Shown one piece after another: positions 6,865-12,218 of a stretch of DNA of 12,881 bases. The DNA lies in NCBI GenBank assembly GCA_035505775.1, contig DATJQN010000321.1, positions 1 to 12,881 on the forward strand. The letters are read 5' to 3'. Under the pieces are notes generated by a model, which made no database searches, had not been told where the DNA came from, and saw nothing but the letters and a program-made list of their open reading frames with translations. The DNA is from JAJXZP01 sp035505775 (GTDB lineage Bacteria > Spirochaetota > Spirochaetia > Treponematales > Rectinemataceae). The position numbers and the translations under genes were made by a program. Each line of letters begins with the position of its first letter. Positions within the stretch are counted from its first letter, which is position 1.

Positions 6865-8139
6865 CTACTGGGCGGCTTCGAGCCCGGCCTCGCCCTCGCT
6901 TTCCTCTCCGTCGCGTTCACGCTCGAACTCGCGCTTGGGCTCCTTCATGAATGCCACGACGGAGGAGCCTGCAATGACGAGGGCCGCCGAGACAAGGAGG
7001 CCGGTCGTGAACGCCCCCGAGGGGCTCCGCAGCACCTGCATGAAGTAGACGAAGACCACCGACACCTGGCCGAAGAGCTGGATGAGTCCGTTCGAGGTGC
7101 CCTCCGGAGTCGGTTTCGTGATCTCCACCGAATACTGCATACCCACGGGAAAGCCGCCGGTCAGGAAGAAGCCGAGAAAAAAGGCGCTGATGGCGAGGGG
7201 CCAGAAGCTGTGCTCGAAGGTCATGCCGATGAGCCCCGGCACCGAGGCGAGGAAGGCGGCAAAGATCCAGGGTCTGCGCCGGCCGGTCTTGTCCGAGAGG
7301 GCGGGTATCACCACCGCTCCCACGATGCCGCCGACGAGGAGGAGGGCGCCGAAGGTGCCGGCCTCCGAGGCCCCGAAGCCGCGGGATCTGACAATCTCTT
7401 CGATCCAGGTCGTGACGCCGTTGAACAGGCCCATGCCGACAAAGACAATGATGAGGTAGAGCCTGAAGGAAGGCACCGCCATGGCATGCTTCAGGCCGTC
7501 GAGCATCAGGGCTTTCTCGTCGTTGCGGGCCGGGCCGACGGGGACTTTCGGGTACTCGCGCGCCACCGCTATGAACACGAGGGCCGAGAACACGGCGGCT
7601 CCGGCGTACAGGAGCTGGGCCGAGGCAATGGACATCGTGGCCGTCAGCATGGGTGTCAGGACCATGCCCCCGGCGATGCCCAGAAGATTCGAGAGGGTGA
7701 TGAGTCCGACCGCCGTCGCCCGCTCGTTTTCCAGGCACCAGTGCGCCGGCATCTTGGTCCAGGCATTGAGAAAGAAGGGCTGGGCGATGGCGAGTCCGAC
7801 CGTGGCGAGCATGGCGAGCGTGAAATTGGAGCCGGACAGCCCGCGCAGCAGGGCAAATCCGGCGAGCAGGAGCGATCCGAAGCCCACGGCCCTGCGGAAG
7901 CCCCAGCGGTCGATCAGCCAGGCGATGGGGATCGAAAGCGGCACGTAGGCGATCATGAACACCATTGCGAGAAAGCCGATCGCCACCTCGGACACGCCAT
8001 AGAATTTCGCGGCATCGGCGGTGATCGGTGCGTAGGAAATCCAGAGGATCTGTACGACGAAATTGACGAGCATGAAGACGGCCAGCACCGCCCAGCGGTA
8101 GGGGGAGGCCCGATACGGGGAGTCATCCATGAGCTGCAT
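6865..8139 (-). CDS. MFS transporter, FLVCR-like
   Basis: A major facilitator superfamily inner-membrane protein of 424 residues with about twelve hydrophobic segments. The N-terminal half contains FYGVS (46-50) and VFMIAYVPLSIPIAWLIDRW, the loop-2/3 motif family that resembles animal FLVCR/DIRC2 carriers, reported to move haem or choline. That resemblance is from memory and does not fix the bacterial substrate. A second signature-like loop, SDKTGRRRPW, starts the second half, and the C-terminus is a charged tail rich in Glu and Arg. Two starts are possible: the ATG at 8139, only one base from an AAAGGA, or the Met codon at 8130, ten bases from it; the protein differs by three residues. The gene is convergent with the aminopeptidase and has its own upstream region with a dyad. 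Superfamily sure, substrate unknown. Confidence 0.9.
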   Translation of the reverse strand: MQLMDDSPYRASPYRWAVLAVFMLVNFVVQILWISYAPITADAAKFYGVSEVAIGFLAMVFMIAYVPLSIPIAWLIDRWGFRRAVGFGSLLLAGFALLRGLSGSNFTLAMLATVGLAIAQPFFLNAWTKMPAHWCLENERATAVGLITLSNLLGIAGGMVLTPMLTATMSIASAQLLYAGAAVFSALVFIAVAREYPKVPVGPARNDEKALMLDGLKHAMAVPSFRLYLIIVFVGMGLFNGVTTWIEEIVRSRGFGASEAGTFGALLLVGGIVGAVVIPALSDKTGRRRPWIFAAFLASVPGLIGMTFEHSFWPLAISAFFLGFFLTGGFPVGMQYSVEITKPTPEGTSNGLIQLFGQVSVVFVYFMQVLRSPSGAFTTGLLVSAALVIAGSSVVAFMKEPKREFERERDGEESEGEAGLEAAQ

Positions 8140-8160
8140 GTCCTTTCACGCGGAGATCAG

Positions 8161-8175
8161 GTATCCCGCGGATAC
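8161..8175. promoter_or_regulatory. Operator-like dyad upstream of the FLVCR-like transporter
   Basis: GTATCC-CGC-GGATAC is a perfect inverted repeat of 6-base arms around 3 bases. It begins 22 bases upstream of the transporter ATG at 8139 and covers the expected -10 position of the promoter suggested below. This is a usual place for a repressor site, or for an activator compensating a poor -10. No copy was noticed elsewhere in the window. Confidence 0.4.
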
Positions 8176-8198
8176 GACAATATTACTGACTATGTCAA
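8170..8198 (-). promoter_or_regulatory. Candidate promoter of the FLVCR-like transporter gene
   Basis: On the minus strand a perfect TTGACA -35 lies at 8198-8193. A 17-base spacer leads to GTATCC (8175-8170), which is a poor -10 and lies in the dyad. The -35 itself sits in a smaller dyad, TGAC-TAT-GTCA (8187-8197). The stretch 8177-8205 is clearly AT-richer than its surroundings. A strong -35 with a weak -10 inside a palindrome suggests a controlled promoter; this is inference. Confidence 0.35.
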
Positions 8199-8297
8199 AA
8201 TATGCAAGGTCCATCGTCCTGCCCGCCGCCGCGGGGGACCATGCCGGCGGCTAGGCTGCCGCCTCCGCGCTGAGCCTTTCCCCGGCCGGGCAGCGCC
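8199..8297. other. GC-rich non-coding stretch with overlapping inverted repeats
   Basis: No gene is seen here between the transporter promoter region and the terminator. GCCGCCG (8225-8231) can pair with CGGCGGC (8245-8251). Alternatively GGCGGC (8246-8251) can pair with GCCGCC (8258-8263), so the two stems exclude each other. CCCGGCCGGG at 8281-8290 is a perfect palindrome. It is unclear whether any transcript covers the stretch. Confidence 0.4.
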
Positions 8298-8326
8298 AAA
8301 AAAAGGGGTCCGCACTGCGGACCCCT
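8298..8326 (-). terminator. Intrinsic terminator of the lipoprotein/LysM operon
   Basis: On the minus strand AGGGGTCCGC and GCGGACCCCT form a 10-base-pair perfect stem around the loop AGT, followed directly by seven T residues (A-run 8298-8304 on the plus strand). It begins 22 bases after the stop of the LysM gene. This is a canonical Rho-independent terminator and marks the end of that operon before the transporter gene. Confidence 0.92.
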
Positions 8327-8348
8327 CGGAATTACCGGCGCTTCGGCA

Positions 8349-9044
8349 TTACTGAGGATTGAAGCTCTCGTACTCCTTGCTCGGATCGTAGCTCCCCTCG
8401 CGACTCTCGCCGGCAATGCTGGGAATCCGGAGGACCTGGCCGGGGAAAATCAGGTTGGGATTGCCCGGATCCCGGAAGGTCTTCTTGTTGGCGTCATAGA
8501 GGACTGTCCACTTGAGCGGGTTGTTGTACACGAAGGGATATTCCGCGATGCGCCAGAGACAGTCCCTTCGGCTCGGTATGAGCCGAACCGTATAGCTCGC
8601 GGGCAGGGGGAGCTTGGCCGAGACGGCCGCGAGGGCGTCCACGACGGCGAGCGCATGATCCCGCGCCCCCGTGTAATCCTCGGTACCGTAGGCCGAGTTT
8701 GCGGCGTCCATCTCCGTGGTGGCCTTCTGGTACTGGTCGGGGAAGCCCGCCCTCACGTTGTTCGAGTCCGCCCAGGTGAGCCGGTCCTTGGCCTTGGCCA
8801 TCGCGCGATCGGCCTCGGCCTTCGCCACCATCATGGCCACGTATTGATCCGACTTTTTCGCGGCGTCCACGGATTGCTGGGCGAGCTGGGCCGCCCCGTC
8901 GTAGTCGCCCTTGTCGAACGCGGCCTGGGCCTGCGCCTTGAGGTCGAGGCTCTGCTTGTAGTACTGATTGTCCACGAGGCTCTGTGCCGAGATCGCCACC
9001 GCGGCCATGAGCGCGACGGCGAGGATGAGCAGTATTCGTCTCAT
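8349..9044 (-). CDS. Exported helical-repeat protein with C-terminal LysM domain
   Basis: A 231-residue periplasmic protein expected to bind peptidoglycan. A Sec signal peptide is followed by a likely cleavage after AISA (residue 20, before QS). Residues 32-66 and 103-140 have the Ala-rich pattern of TPR-like helical hairpins (AAFDKGDYDGAAQLAQQS and a second copy with YGTEDYTGARDHAL). A LysM-like domain occupies about 151-199, containing RLIPSRRDCLWRIA and ending PGQVLRIPS. I associate this form of LysM domain with spirochaete envelope proteins. The ribosome binding site GGGGAGGG lies in the 12-base gap after the upstream lipoprotein gene, so the two are almost certainly co-transcribed, and a strong terminator follows. 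It has no catalytic domain, so a scaffold or wall-anchoring role is likely. The exact function is unknown. Confidence 0.87.
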   Translation of the reverse strand: MRRILLILAVALMAAVAISAQSLVDNQYYKQSLDLKAQAQAAFDKGDYDGAAQLAQQSVDAAKKSDQYVAMMVAKAEADRAMAKAKDRLTWADSNNVRAGFPDQYQKATTEMDAANSAYGTEDYTGARDHALAVVDALAAVSAKLPLPASYTVRLIPSRRDCLWRIAEYPFVYNNPLKWTVLYDANKKTFRDPGNPNLIFPGQVLRIPSIAGESREGSYDPSKEYESFNPQ

Positions 9045-9056
9045 ATGTCCCTCCCC

Positions 9057-10178
9057 TTACTGCGCCGCGGGCTGATTCACCTGGGAATCGGCATCCTGGG
9101 CTGTCTTCTGGCTCTGCGCCGTCGCCTGATCGGCCGCCTGCATGGCTGCCTGGGCCGCGTCGCGCTTCTTGGCCGCTTCCTGGTAGGCCGTGTCGAACTG
9201 ATCCGTGGCGGTCTGGAACTCGGTGGTGGCGGCATCGTAGTTGCCGGAATTGAACTGGGTCGAGGCATCCTCATAGCTGCTCTGGGCGGTGTCGTAGAGA
9301 TCCTTGACGGCGACATCGGCCTTGATGGCATCGGACTTGGCCTTGGCGTCATCGGTCGCGCTCTTCGCGCCGGTGGCCACCATCTCCTTGCCCTTCTGGA
9401 TGACGAGGTTGTAGCGGAGGATGGCCTCGTCGAGGGAATCGATGTCCGAGGCGAGGTCCTTGTCGGTCCCCGCCGCCCAGAGCCCGTCCTCGGCGGTGTA
9501 CTTGTTCTCGGCGAGCTGGAAGTTGCCCGTGTCCCACTTGGAATAGTCGCCTTGGGCGATGCTGCCGCGGAGATCGCCGGCGAGACTCTTCTTGTAGGCG
9601 ATCTCGTACTGCACGCGGGCGTGATCGAATCCGCCTATCGCGTCCTCGTACTTGCCGGCGTCGACCAGGGCGGCCGCCGCGGAATACGACTGCTCGGCGG
9701 GACTGTAGCGGTCGGCGTTTTTCTGGTCGGCTCCTTGCTTGAGCGCGGCGGCTTTCATATCGTCGGCGCTCTTCCGCTTCTGCGCGGCGAGCTCCACGAC
9801 GCCCTTGGAGATCACGTCCTGGAACATGCTGACCGCCTTGGTCAGGCTGTCCTTGGCGGCGACCGAGTCCTTGGCGTCGTAGGCGCTCTGGCCGGTGGTC
9901 AGGGTCGCATCGGCTGCCTTGTAGTCATCGGGGAGAACTTCGAAAAGCTGGAGGTCGAAGGCCTTCTTCTTGAGGTCCTTGGCCTGGGCGAGGAGCTTGT
10001 CGAGATCCTCCTGGCTCACCGTGGGTGTGGCCGGAGTGGCGGGCGTCGGTGTCACGGCAGGGGTTGGAGCGGGACTGGGAGTCGCTGGAGTGGCAGGCTT
10101 GCTTGCGCAGGACACTGCCACAATCGCGCCCACCAGAACGAGGGCGAAGAGCAGGAAACGGTGTGTGCCTCGTTTCAT
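9057..10178 (-). CDS. Lipoprotein with Pro/Thr linker and TPR-like repeats
   Basis: A 373-residue lipoprotein. An AGGAGG at 10185-10190 lies directly on an upstream ATG (10184) but six bases from the ATG at 10178, so I choose the latter. The signal sequence MKRGTHRFLLFALVLVG ends in the lipobox AVSC, putting the lipidated cysteine at 24. Residues 27-54 are a Pro/Thr/Ala linker (PATPATPSPAPTPAVTPTP), a common spacer between membrane anchor and folded part. The remainder is Ala/Asp/Lys-rich and helical, with recurring units near 84-122, 158-195, 219-260 and 294-332 that share a Tyr-x-x-A ... G-x-Y-x-x-A ... F-x-x-A pattern, resembling degenerate TPR repeats. Residues 332-373 are a Gln/Ala-rich tail. 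It heads an operon with the LysM protein, suggesting a lipoprotein partner that holds the envelope together. No recognised family name. Confidence 0.85.
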   Translation of the reverse strand: MKRGTHRFLLFALVLVGAIVAVSCASKPATPATPSPAPTPAVTPTPATPATPTVSQEDLDKLLAQAKDLKKKAFDLQLFEVLPDDYKAADATLTTGQSAYDAKDSVAAKDSLTKAVSMFQDVISKGVVELAAQKRKSADDMKAAALKQGADQKNADRYSPAEQSYSAAAALVDAGKYEDAIGGFDHARVQYEIAYKKSLAGDLRGSIAQGDYSKWDTGNFQLAENKYTAEDGLWAAGTDKDLASDIDSLDEAILRYNLVIQKGKEMVATGAKSATDDAKAKSDAIKADVAVKDLYDTAQSSYEDASTQFNSGNYDAATTEFQTATDQFDTAYQEAAKKRDAAQAAMQAADQATAQSQKTAQDADSQVNQPAAQ

Positions 10179-10184
10179 AGGCAT

Positions 10185-10190
10185 CCTCCT
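10185..10190 (-). promoter_or_regulatory. Ribosome binding site that fixes the lipoprotein start
   Basis: AGGAGG on the minus strand. It abuts the ATG at 10184 with no spacer but stands six bases from the next in-frame ATG at 10178. Six bases is normal spacing, so the protein should begin MKRGTH and not MPMKRGTH. Confidence 0.8.
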
Positions 10191-10220
10191 GTCTATGTGG
10201 TTTGTGGATAGGGAAATCTT

Positions 10221-10226
10221 ACTATA
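10221..10226 (-). promoter_or_regulatory. Candidate -10 of the lipoprotein/LysM operon
   Basis: TATAGT on the minus strand matches the -10 consensus at 5/6 positions and would start transcription near 10214, about 36 bases before the lipoprotein ATG. No acceptable -35 stands 16-18 bases upstream, so this is weak support. Confidence 0.3.
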
Positions 10227-10286
10227 AACAGCGAGGCAGAGGAATAGTTATGCGACACATAGGAAAATATTACCCGCCTTTTCGGC

Positions 10287-10315
10287 TTGAGGCGCTATCC
10301 TCTCTCAGATATAGT
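10287..10315 (+). promoter_or_regulatory. Candidate promoter of the metalloregulator gene
   Basis: TTGAGG (10287-10292) and TATAGT (10310-10315) are exactly 17 bases apart, matching the consensus at 4/6 and 5/6 positions. Transcription would start near 10322, leaving an untranslated leader of about 106 bases with the AGCTGCCA repeats. A second possible -10, TATTAT (10359-10364), has only CTGCCA 18 bases upstream as -35. Confidence 0.5.
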
Positions 10316-10327
10316 GGGTTGTGTCAC

Positions 10328-10381
10328 CTGGCAGCTGCCATTTCTCCAATTTCTCCGTTATTATGAGGACTGAGCTGCCAG
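10328..10381. repeat. AGCTGCCA repeat cluster (palindrome plus distant inverted arm) before the metalloregulator
   Basis: TGGCAGCTGCCA at 10329-10340 is a perfect 12-base palindrome. AGCTGCCA recurs at 10373-10380, exactly 40 bases from the copy at 10333-10340. CTGGCAGCT (10328-10336) is also fully complementary to AGCTGCCAG (10373-10381), a 9-base inverted repeat 36 bases apart. The cluster lies between the candidate promoter and the start codon, so it could be paired operator sites for the regulator itself or a 5' leader stem. The direct repeat TTTCTCC (10341-10347 and 10350-10356) lies between them. Confidence 0.6.
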
Positions 10382-10431
10382 CTATGGTATGGTGCGGCTT
10401 CGAAGGCGCCGCCTTGGGAGAGAGCCGGTGA
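10363..10431 (+). other. Possible leader ORF overlapping the metalloregulator start
   Basis: An ATG at 10363 opens a 22-codon frame (MRTELPAMVWCGFEGAALGE...) whose TGA at 10429-10431 overlaps the regulator's GTG start as GTGA. Such a 4-base overlap is typical of coupled translation. There is no Shine-Dalgarno sequence before the ATG, and the frame may be chance. Confidence 0.2.
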
Positions 10432-10853
10432 CTGAGAGTCTCGAGATGTACCTCGAAACGATCGGACTTCTGCGGGAGCGTTCGGACAAGGCCCGCGTGA
10501 CGGACATCGCGCGGGAGCTCGGCGTGTCCAAGCCCTCGGTTCACACGGCGCTCCACGAGCTCGAGCGTCGGGGACTCATTCGGCACGAGCGGTATGGCGA
10601 GATCAGTCTGAGCAGGGAGGGAGAGGCCGCGTCGGCGGAAATCCGGCGGAGGCATGGAATCCTGACAGCCTTTCTTCGCGAGTTTCTCGAGGTGCCGGCC
10701 GACATCGCGGAGCGCGATGCCTGCAGAATCGAACACTACCTGTCGCCTGAGACCATGGAGCGCATTGTCGCCGTCACGGAGGGCAGGGCCGAACTCAGGT
10801 CCGGCGGAGCCGCGGCGGGCGAGCGGCCTCCCCGAGGAGCGGTCGGGAAATAA
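10428..10853 (+). CDS. DtxR/MntR-family metal-dependent transcriptional regulator
   Basis: A 141-residue homodimeric repressor of the MntR-size class, without the SH3-like domain of full-length DtxR. I choose the GTG at 10428: GGGAG (10416-10420) stands seven bases ahead, and the protein then begins MTESLEMYLETI, the family N-terminus. The ATG at 10389 would add 13 Arg-rich residues and lacks a binding site. The winged helix is at about 5-60 (VTDIARELGVSKPSVHTAL holds the recognition helix) and the dimerisation/metal domain at about 62-115. Putative ligands are M7, E10, H76, C99, E102 and H103. M7, C99, E102 and H103 match the Met-Cys-Glu-His activating site of DtxR, whereas MntR has Asp and Glu at the first two. 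This hints at Fe(II) over Mn(II) sensing. The last 25 residues are Gly/Arg/Pro-rich. No metal transporter gene is nearby. Confidence 0.9.
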   Translation: MTESLEMYLETIGLLRERSDKARVTDIARELGVSKPSVHTALHELERRGLIRHERYGEISLSREGEAASAEIRRRHGILTAFLREFLEVPADIAERDACRIEHYLSPETMERIVAVTEGRAELRSGGAAAGERPPRGAVGK

Positions 10854-10854
10854 G

Positions 10855-10866
10855 GGGCTTCTGCCC
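10855..10866. terminator. Weak hairpin between convergent genes
   Basis: GGGC-TTCT-GCCC forms a 4-base-pair stem in the 24-base gap between the convergent metalloregulator and deacylase genes. No T-run follows on either strand, so termination here is only possible, not shown. Confidence 0.2.
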
Positions 10867-10877
10867 GAAAGGCTCCT

Positions 10878-11339
10878 TCAGTCCTCCGGGGCGAGGTCCA
10901 CGACACGCCCCTTGGTGATCTCGGTCAGCAGCTCGAAGCTCAGCGGAACCCCGGTGGCGTCCGTGCCGGCGGCCGGGTAGATCGTCCCGTACTGCTCGAG
11001 CTCGCGGTCGATGATTATATCGACATCTTCCAGGGCAAAAGGACAGACACCGCCGGGGCGATAGCCCGTGACGCGCTCCGTTTCATCGGCATCCGTCATG
11101 GAGACCTTCGAGCCGATGATGCGCTTGAGGAGGGAGGACGAGAGCCGCTTGTCTCCGGGGCAGACCACGAGGTGGTAGCCGCCCGACTTGTCCTTGAACA
11201 GAAGGGATTTTGCGATCCTCGCCGTCTGCACACCTATCCTCGCCGCGGCCATCTCCGCGGTCGGCGTGCTGCCGGGCTCGAACTCGAGGGCGCGGAGCCC
11301 CTGAGCATCGAGGATCTTCTGCACTTTTTCGGGAATCAT
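10878..11339 (-). CDS. YbaK/EbsC-family aminoacyl-tRNA deacylase
   Basis: A 153-residue single-domain protein of the YbaK/ProX superfamily, cytoplasmic enzymes that hydrolyse mischarged tRNAs in trans (Cys-tRNA(Pro) for YbaK, Ala-tRNA(Pro) for ProX). Visible signatures are the conserved lysine K44 in IAKSLLFKD, VVCPGDKRLS (58-67), the glycine-rich GYRPGGVCPFAL (92-103) and the IYPAAGTDATGVPLSF strand-loop (120-135). The length and spacing fit the family well. The YPAAG form belongs to the broad YbaK/EbsC group, so the preferred mischarged tRNA cannot be read from sequence. The gene is convergent with the metalloregulator. No Shine-Dalgarno sequence precedes the ATG, but a strong promoter lies so close that the mRNA should begin at the start codon. 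Confidence 0.93.
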   Translation of the reverse strand: MIPEKVQKILDAQGLRALEFEPGSTPTAEMAAARIGVQTARIAKSLLFKDKSGGYHLVVCPGDKRLSSSLLKRIIGSKVSMTDADETERVTGYRPGGVCPFALEDVDIIIDRELEQYGTIYPAAGTDATGVPLSFELLTEITKGRVVDLAPED

Positions 11340-11345
11340 GGGCCG

Positions 11346-11374
11346 AGTGTAGGCGCGCGGGCCGGGCCTGTCAA
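11346..11374 (-). promoter_or_regulatory. Promoter of the deacylase gene, predicting a leaderless mRNA
   Basis: On the minus strand a perfect TTGACA (11374-11369), a 17-base spacer and TACACT (11351-11346, 4/6) are present. Six bases separate TACACT from the ATG, so the predicted transcription start is the A of the start codon at 11339. The absence of a Shine-Dalgarno sequence agrees with leaderless translation. Confidence 0.6.
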
Positions 11375-11415
11375 ATCCCCGACTGCCGGCCGCGCGCCCA
11401 TACTCCGCGGGTCGC

Positions 11416-12162
11416 CTACTGGTAGGTTGCGACAGTCATGGTCCTGTTCACGGTGTGAACCGTGCCGTTGACGCTCACGGTGCCGCTTGTGGTCACATCG
11501 CGGCTGACGAGCGTCCGGCCGGTGAGATAGTAGCTCCCGGGGCTGCCGGAGATGGTCCAGTCCACAACGCGGGAGGTCACGGTGACCAGGAGATCGACGC
11601 TCACCTCGTAGCTCGTCCCATTATAGGACACTGTCAGGTCGCCGGTGACGGTCTTCTTGACATTGCTGGCCGTGCTGACCACCGGCTGTCCGGCCGCGAC
11701 GCTGGAGCAGGTATTGACGAGCACCGCCGGGTCGCCCAACGAGTTGAGGACGACGTTCACTGTCCCGTTCACCGTGCGGATGCCGTTGTTCGAATAGCCG
11801 GCGTAGGTGAGCGTCCTGCTCCCATAGTAGTGCCAGGTTCGGTTGAACAGTGAGTCCGGCCCCAGGCCAGTGTCCACCCACGTCATGTCGTGCGCCACGC
11901 TGACCGTCCCACCGGCAGACCCCGACACGACGACGGTCTCCGTGTCGGTGTGCGTACCCAAATTGTTGCCGGTCAGACACAGCGGCGAGGAGGAGCTCGT
12001 CGGCTCCTCGACCTCGCTGCCGTAGACGACCTCGCTCGCGGCCGCGTTGGCCACGCTCTGTCCGGCCGGCGAGCCGCCCAGCGAGCATCCGGCGAGCGCC
12101 AGAACGCCCACCAAGAGTGCCGCGGCCGCCACGGTCAGTGCCTGATCGCGCAGGAGTTTCAA
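11416..12162 (-). CDS. Beta-rich lipoprotein with internal duplication, TTG start
   Basis: I do not recognise a family. The 248-residue product starts at a TTG: the AAAGGAG at 12177-12171 is eight bases upstream, and the nearby ATG at 12169 is in another frame and one base from the same site. A signal peptide ends in a perfect lipobox LAGC, giving the lipid cysteine C26. Beyond it are a Ser/Gly/Ala linker and a Thr/Val/Ser/Gly-rich domain of predicted beta-strands. Two halves look alike: a YY-x(2,3)-RTL ... VNGTV block at 112-135 recurs at 211-235, about 100 residues later, suggesting a tandem duplication of one beta domain. C62 and C152 might form a disulphide. It is followed by the deacylase promoter and preceded, 56 bases upstream, by an MFS transporter gene on the same strand. 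Surface or periplasmic location is inferred. Confidence 0.78.
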   Translation of the reverse strand: MKLLRDQALTVAAAALLVGVLALAGCSLGGSPAGQSVANAAASEVVYGSEVEEPTSSSSPLCLTGNNLGTHTDTETVVVSGSAGGTVSVAHDMTWVDTGLGPDSLFNRTWHYYGSRTLTYAGYSNNGIRTVNGTVNVVLNSLGDPAVLVNTCSSVAAGQPVVSTASNVKKTVTGDLTVSYNGTSYEVSVDLLVTVTSRVVDWTISGSPGSYYLTGRTLVSRDVTTSGTVSVNGTVHTVNRTMTVATYQ

Positions 12163-12170
12163 GATTCATG

Positions 12171-12177
12171 CTCCTTT
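12171..12177 (-). promoter_or_regulatory. Ribosome binding site supporting the TTG start
   Basis: AAAGGAG on the minus strand. Eight bases lead to the TTG of the lipoprotein, a usable distance. The ATG at 12169, only one base away, opens a frame with no signal peptide and no recognisable domain. Confidence 0.65.
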
Positions 12178-12218
12178 CGGTCATAGGGTGAGGCGATGTC
12201 TCCCCGACCTTCGGAGCA

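Noticed and set aside
7210..8355. Plus-strand frame of 381 codons opposite the FLVCR-like transporter
   Set aside because: Composition is His/Gly/Glu/Arg-rich and shows no domain; the opposite strand encodes a clear MFS protein.
8655..10211. Long plus-strand open frame (518 codons) opposite the lipoprotein and LysM genes
   Set aside because: It is Gly/Leu/Val/Arg-rich, without domain or signal, and antisense to two well-supported exported proteins; an effect of GC-rich third positions.
10249..10261. TATG-CGACA-CATA inverted repeat in the divergent intergenic region
   Set aside because: Four-base arms are expected by chance in AT-richer sequence and no promoter element is aligned with it.
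10389..10427. ATG start for the metalloregulator at 10389
   Set aside because: It adds 13 Arg-rich residues absent from the family and lacks a Shine-Dalgarno sequence, whereas the GTG at 10428 has one.
12169..12170. ATG at 12169 as the lipoprotein start
   Set aside because: It is out of frame with the lipobox-containing protein and only one base from the ribosome binding site.
12199..12217. CCGA-CCT-TCGG hairpin as a terminator after the partial MFS gene
   Set aside because: Short stem with a bulge needed to extend it and no T-run; the next gene follows on the same strand.
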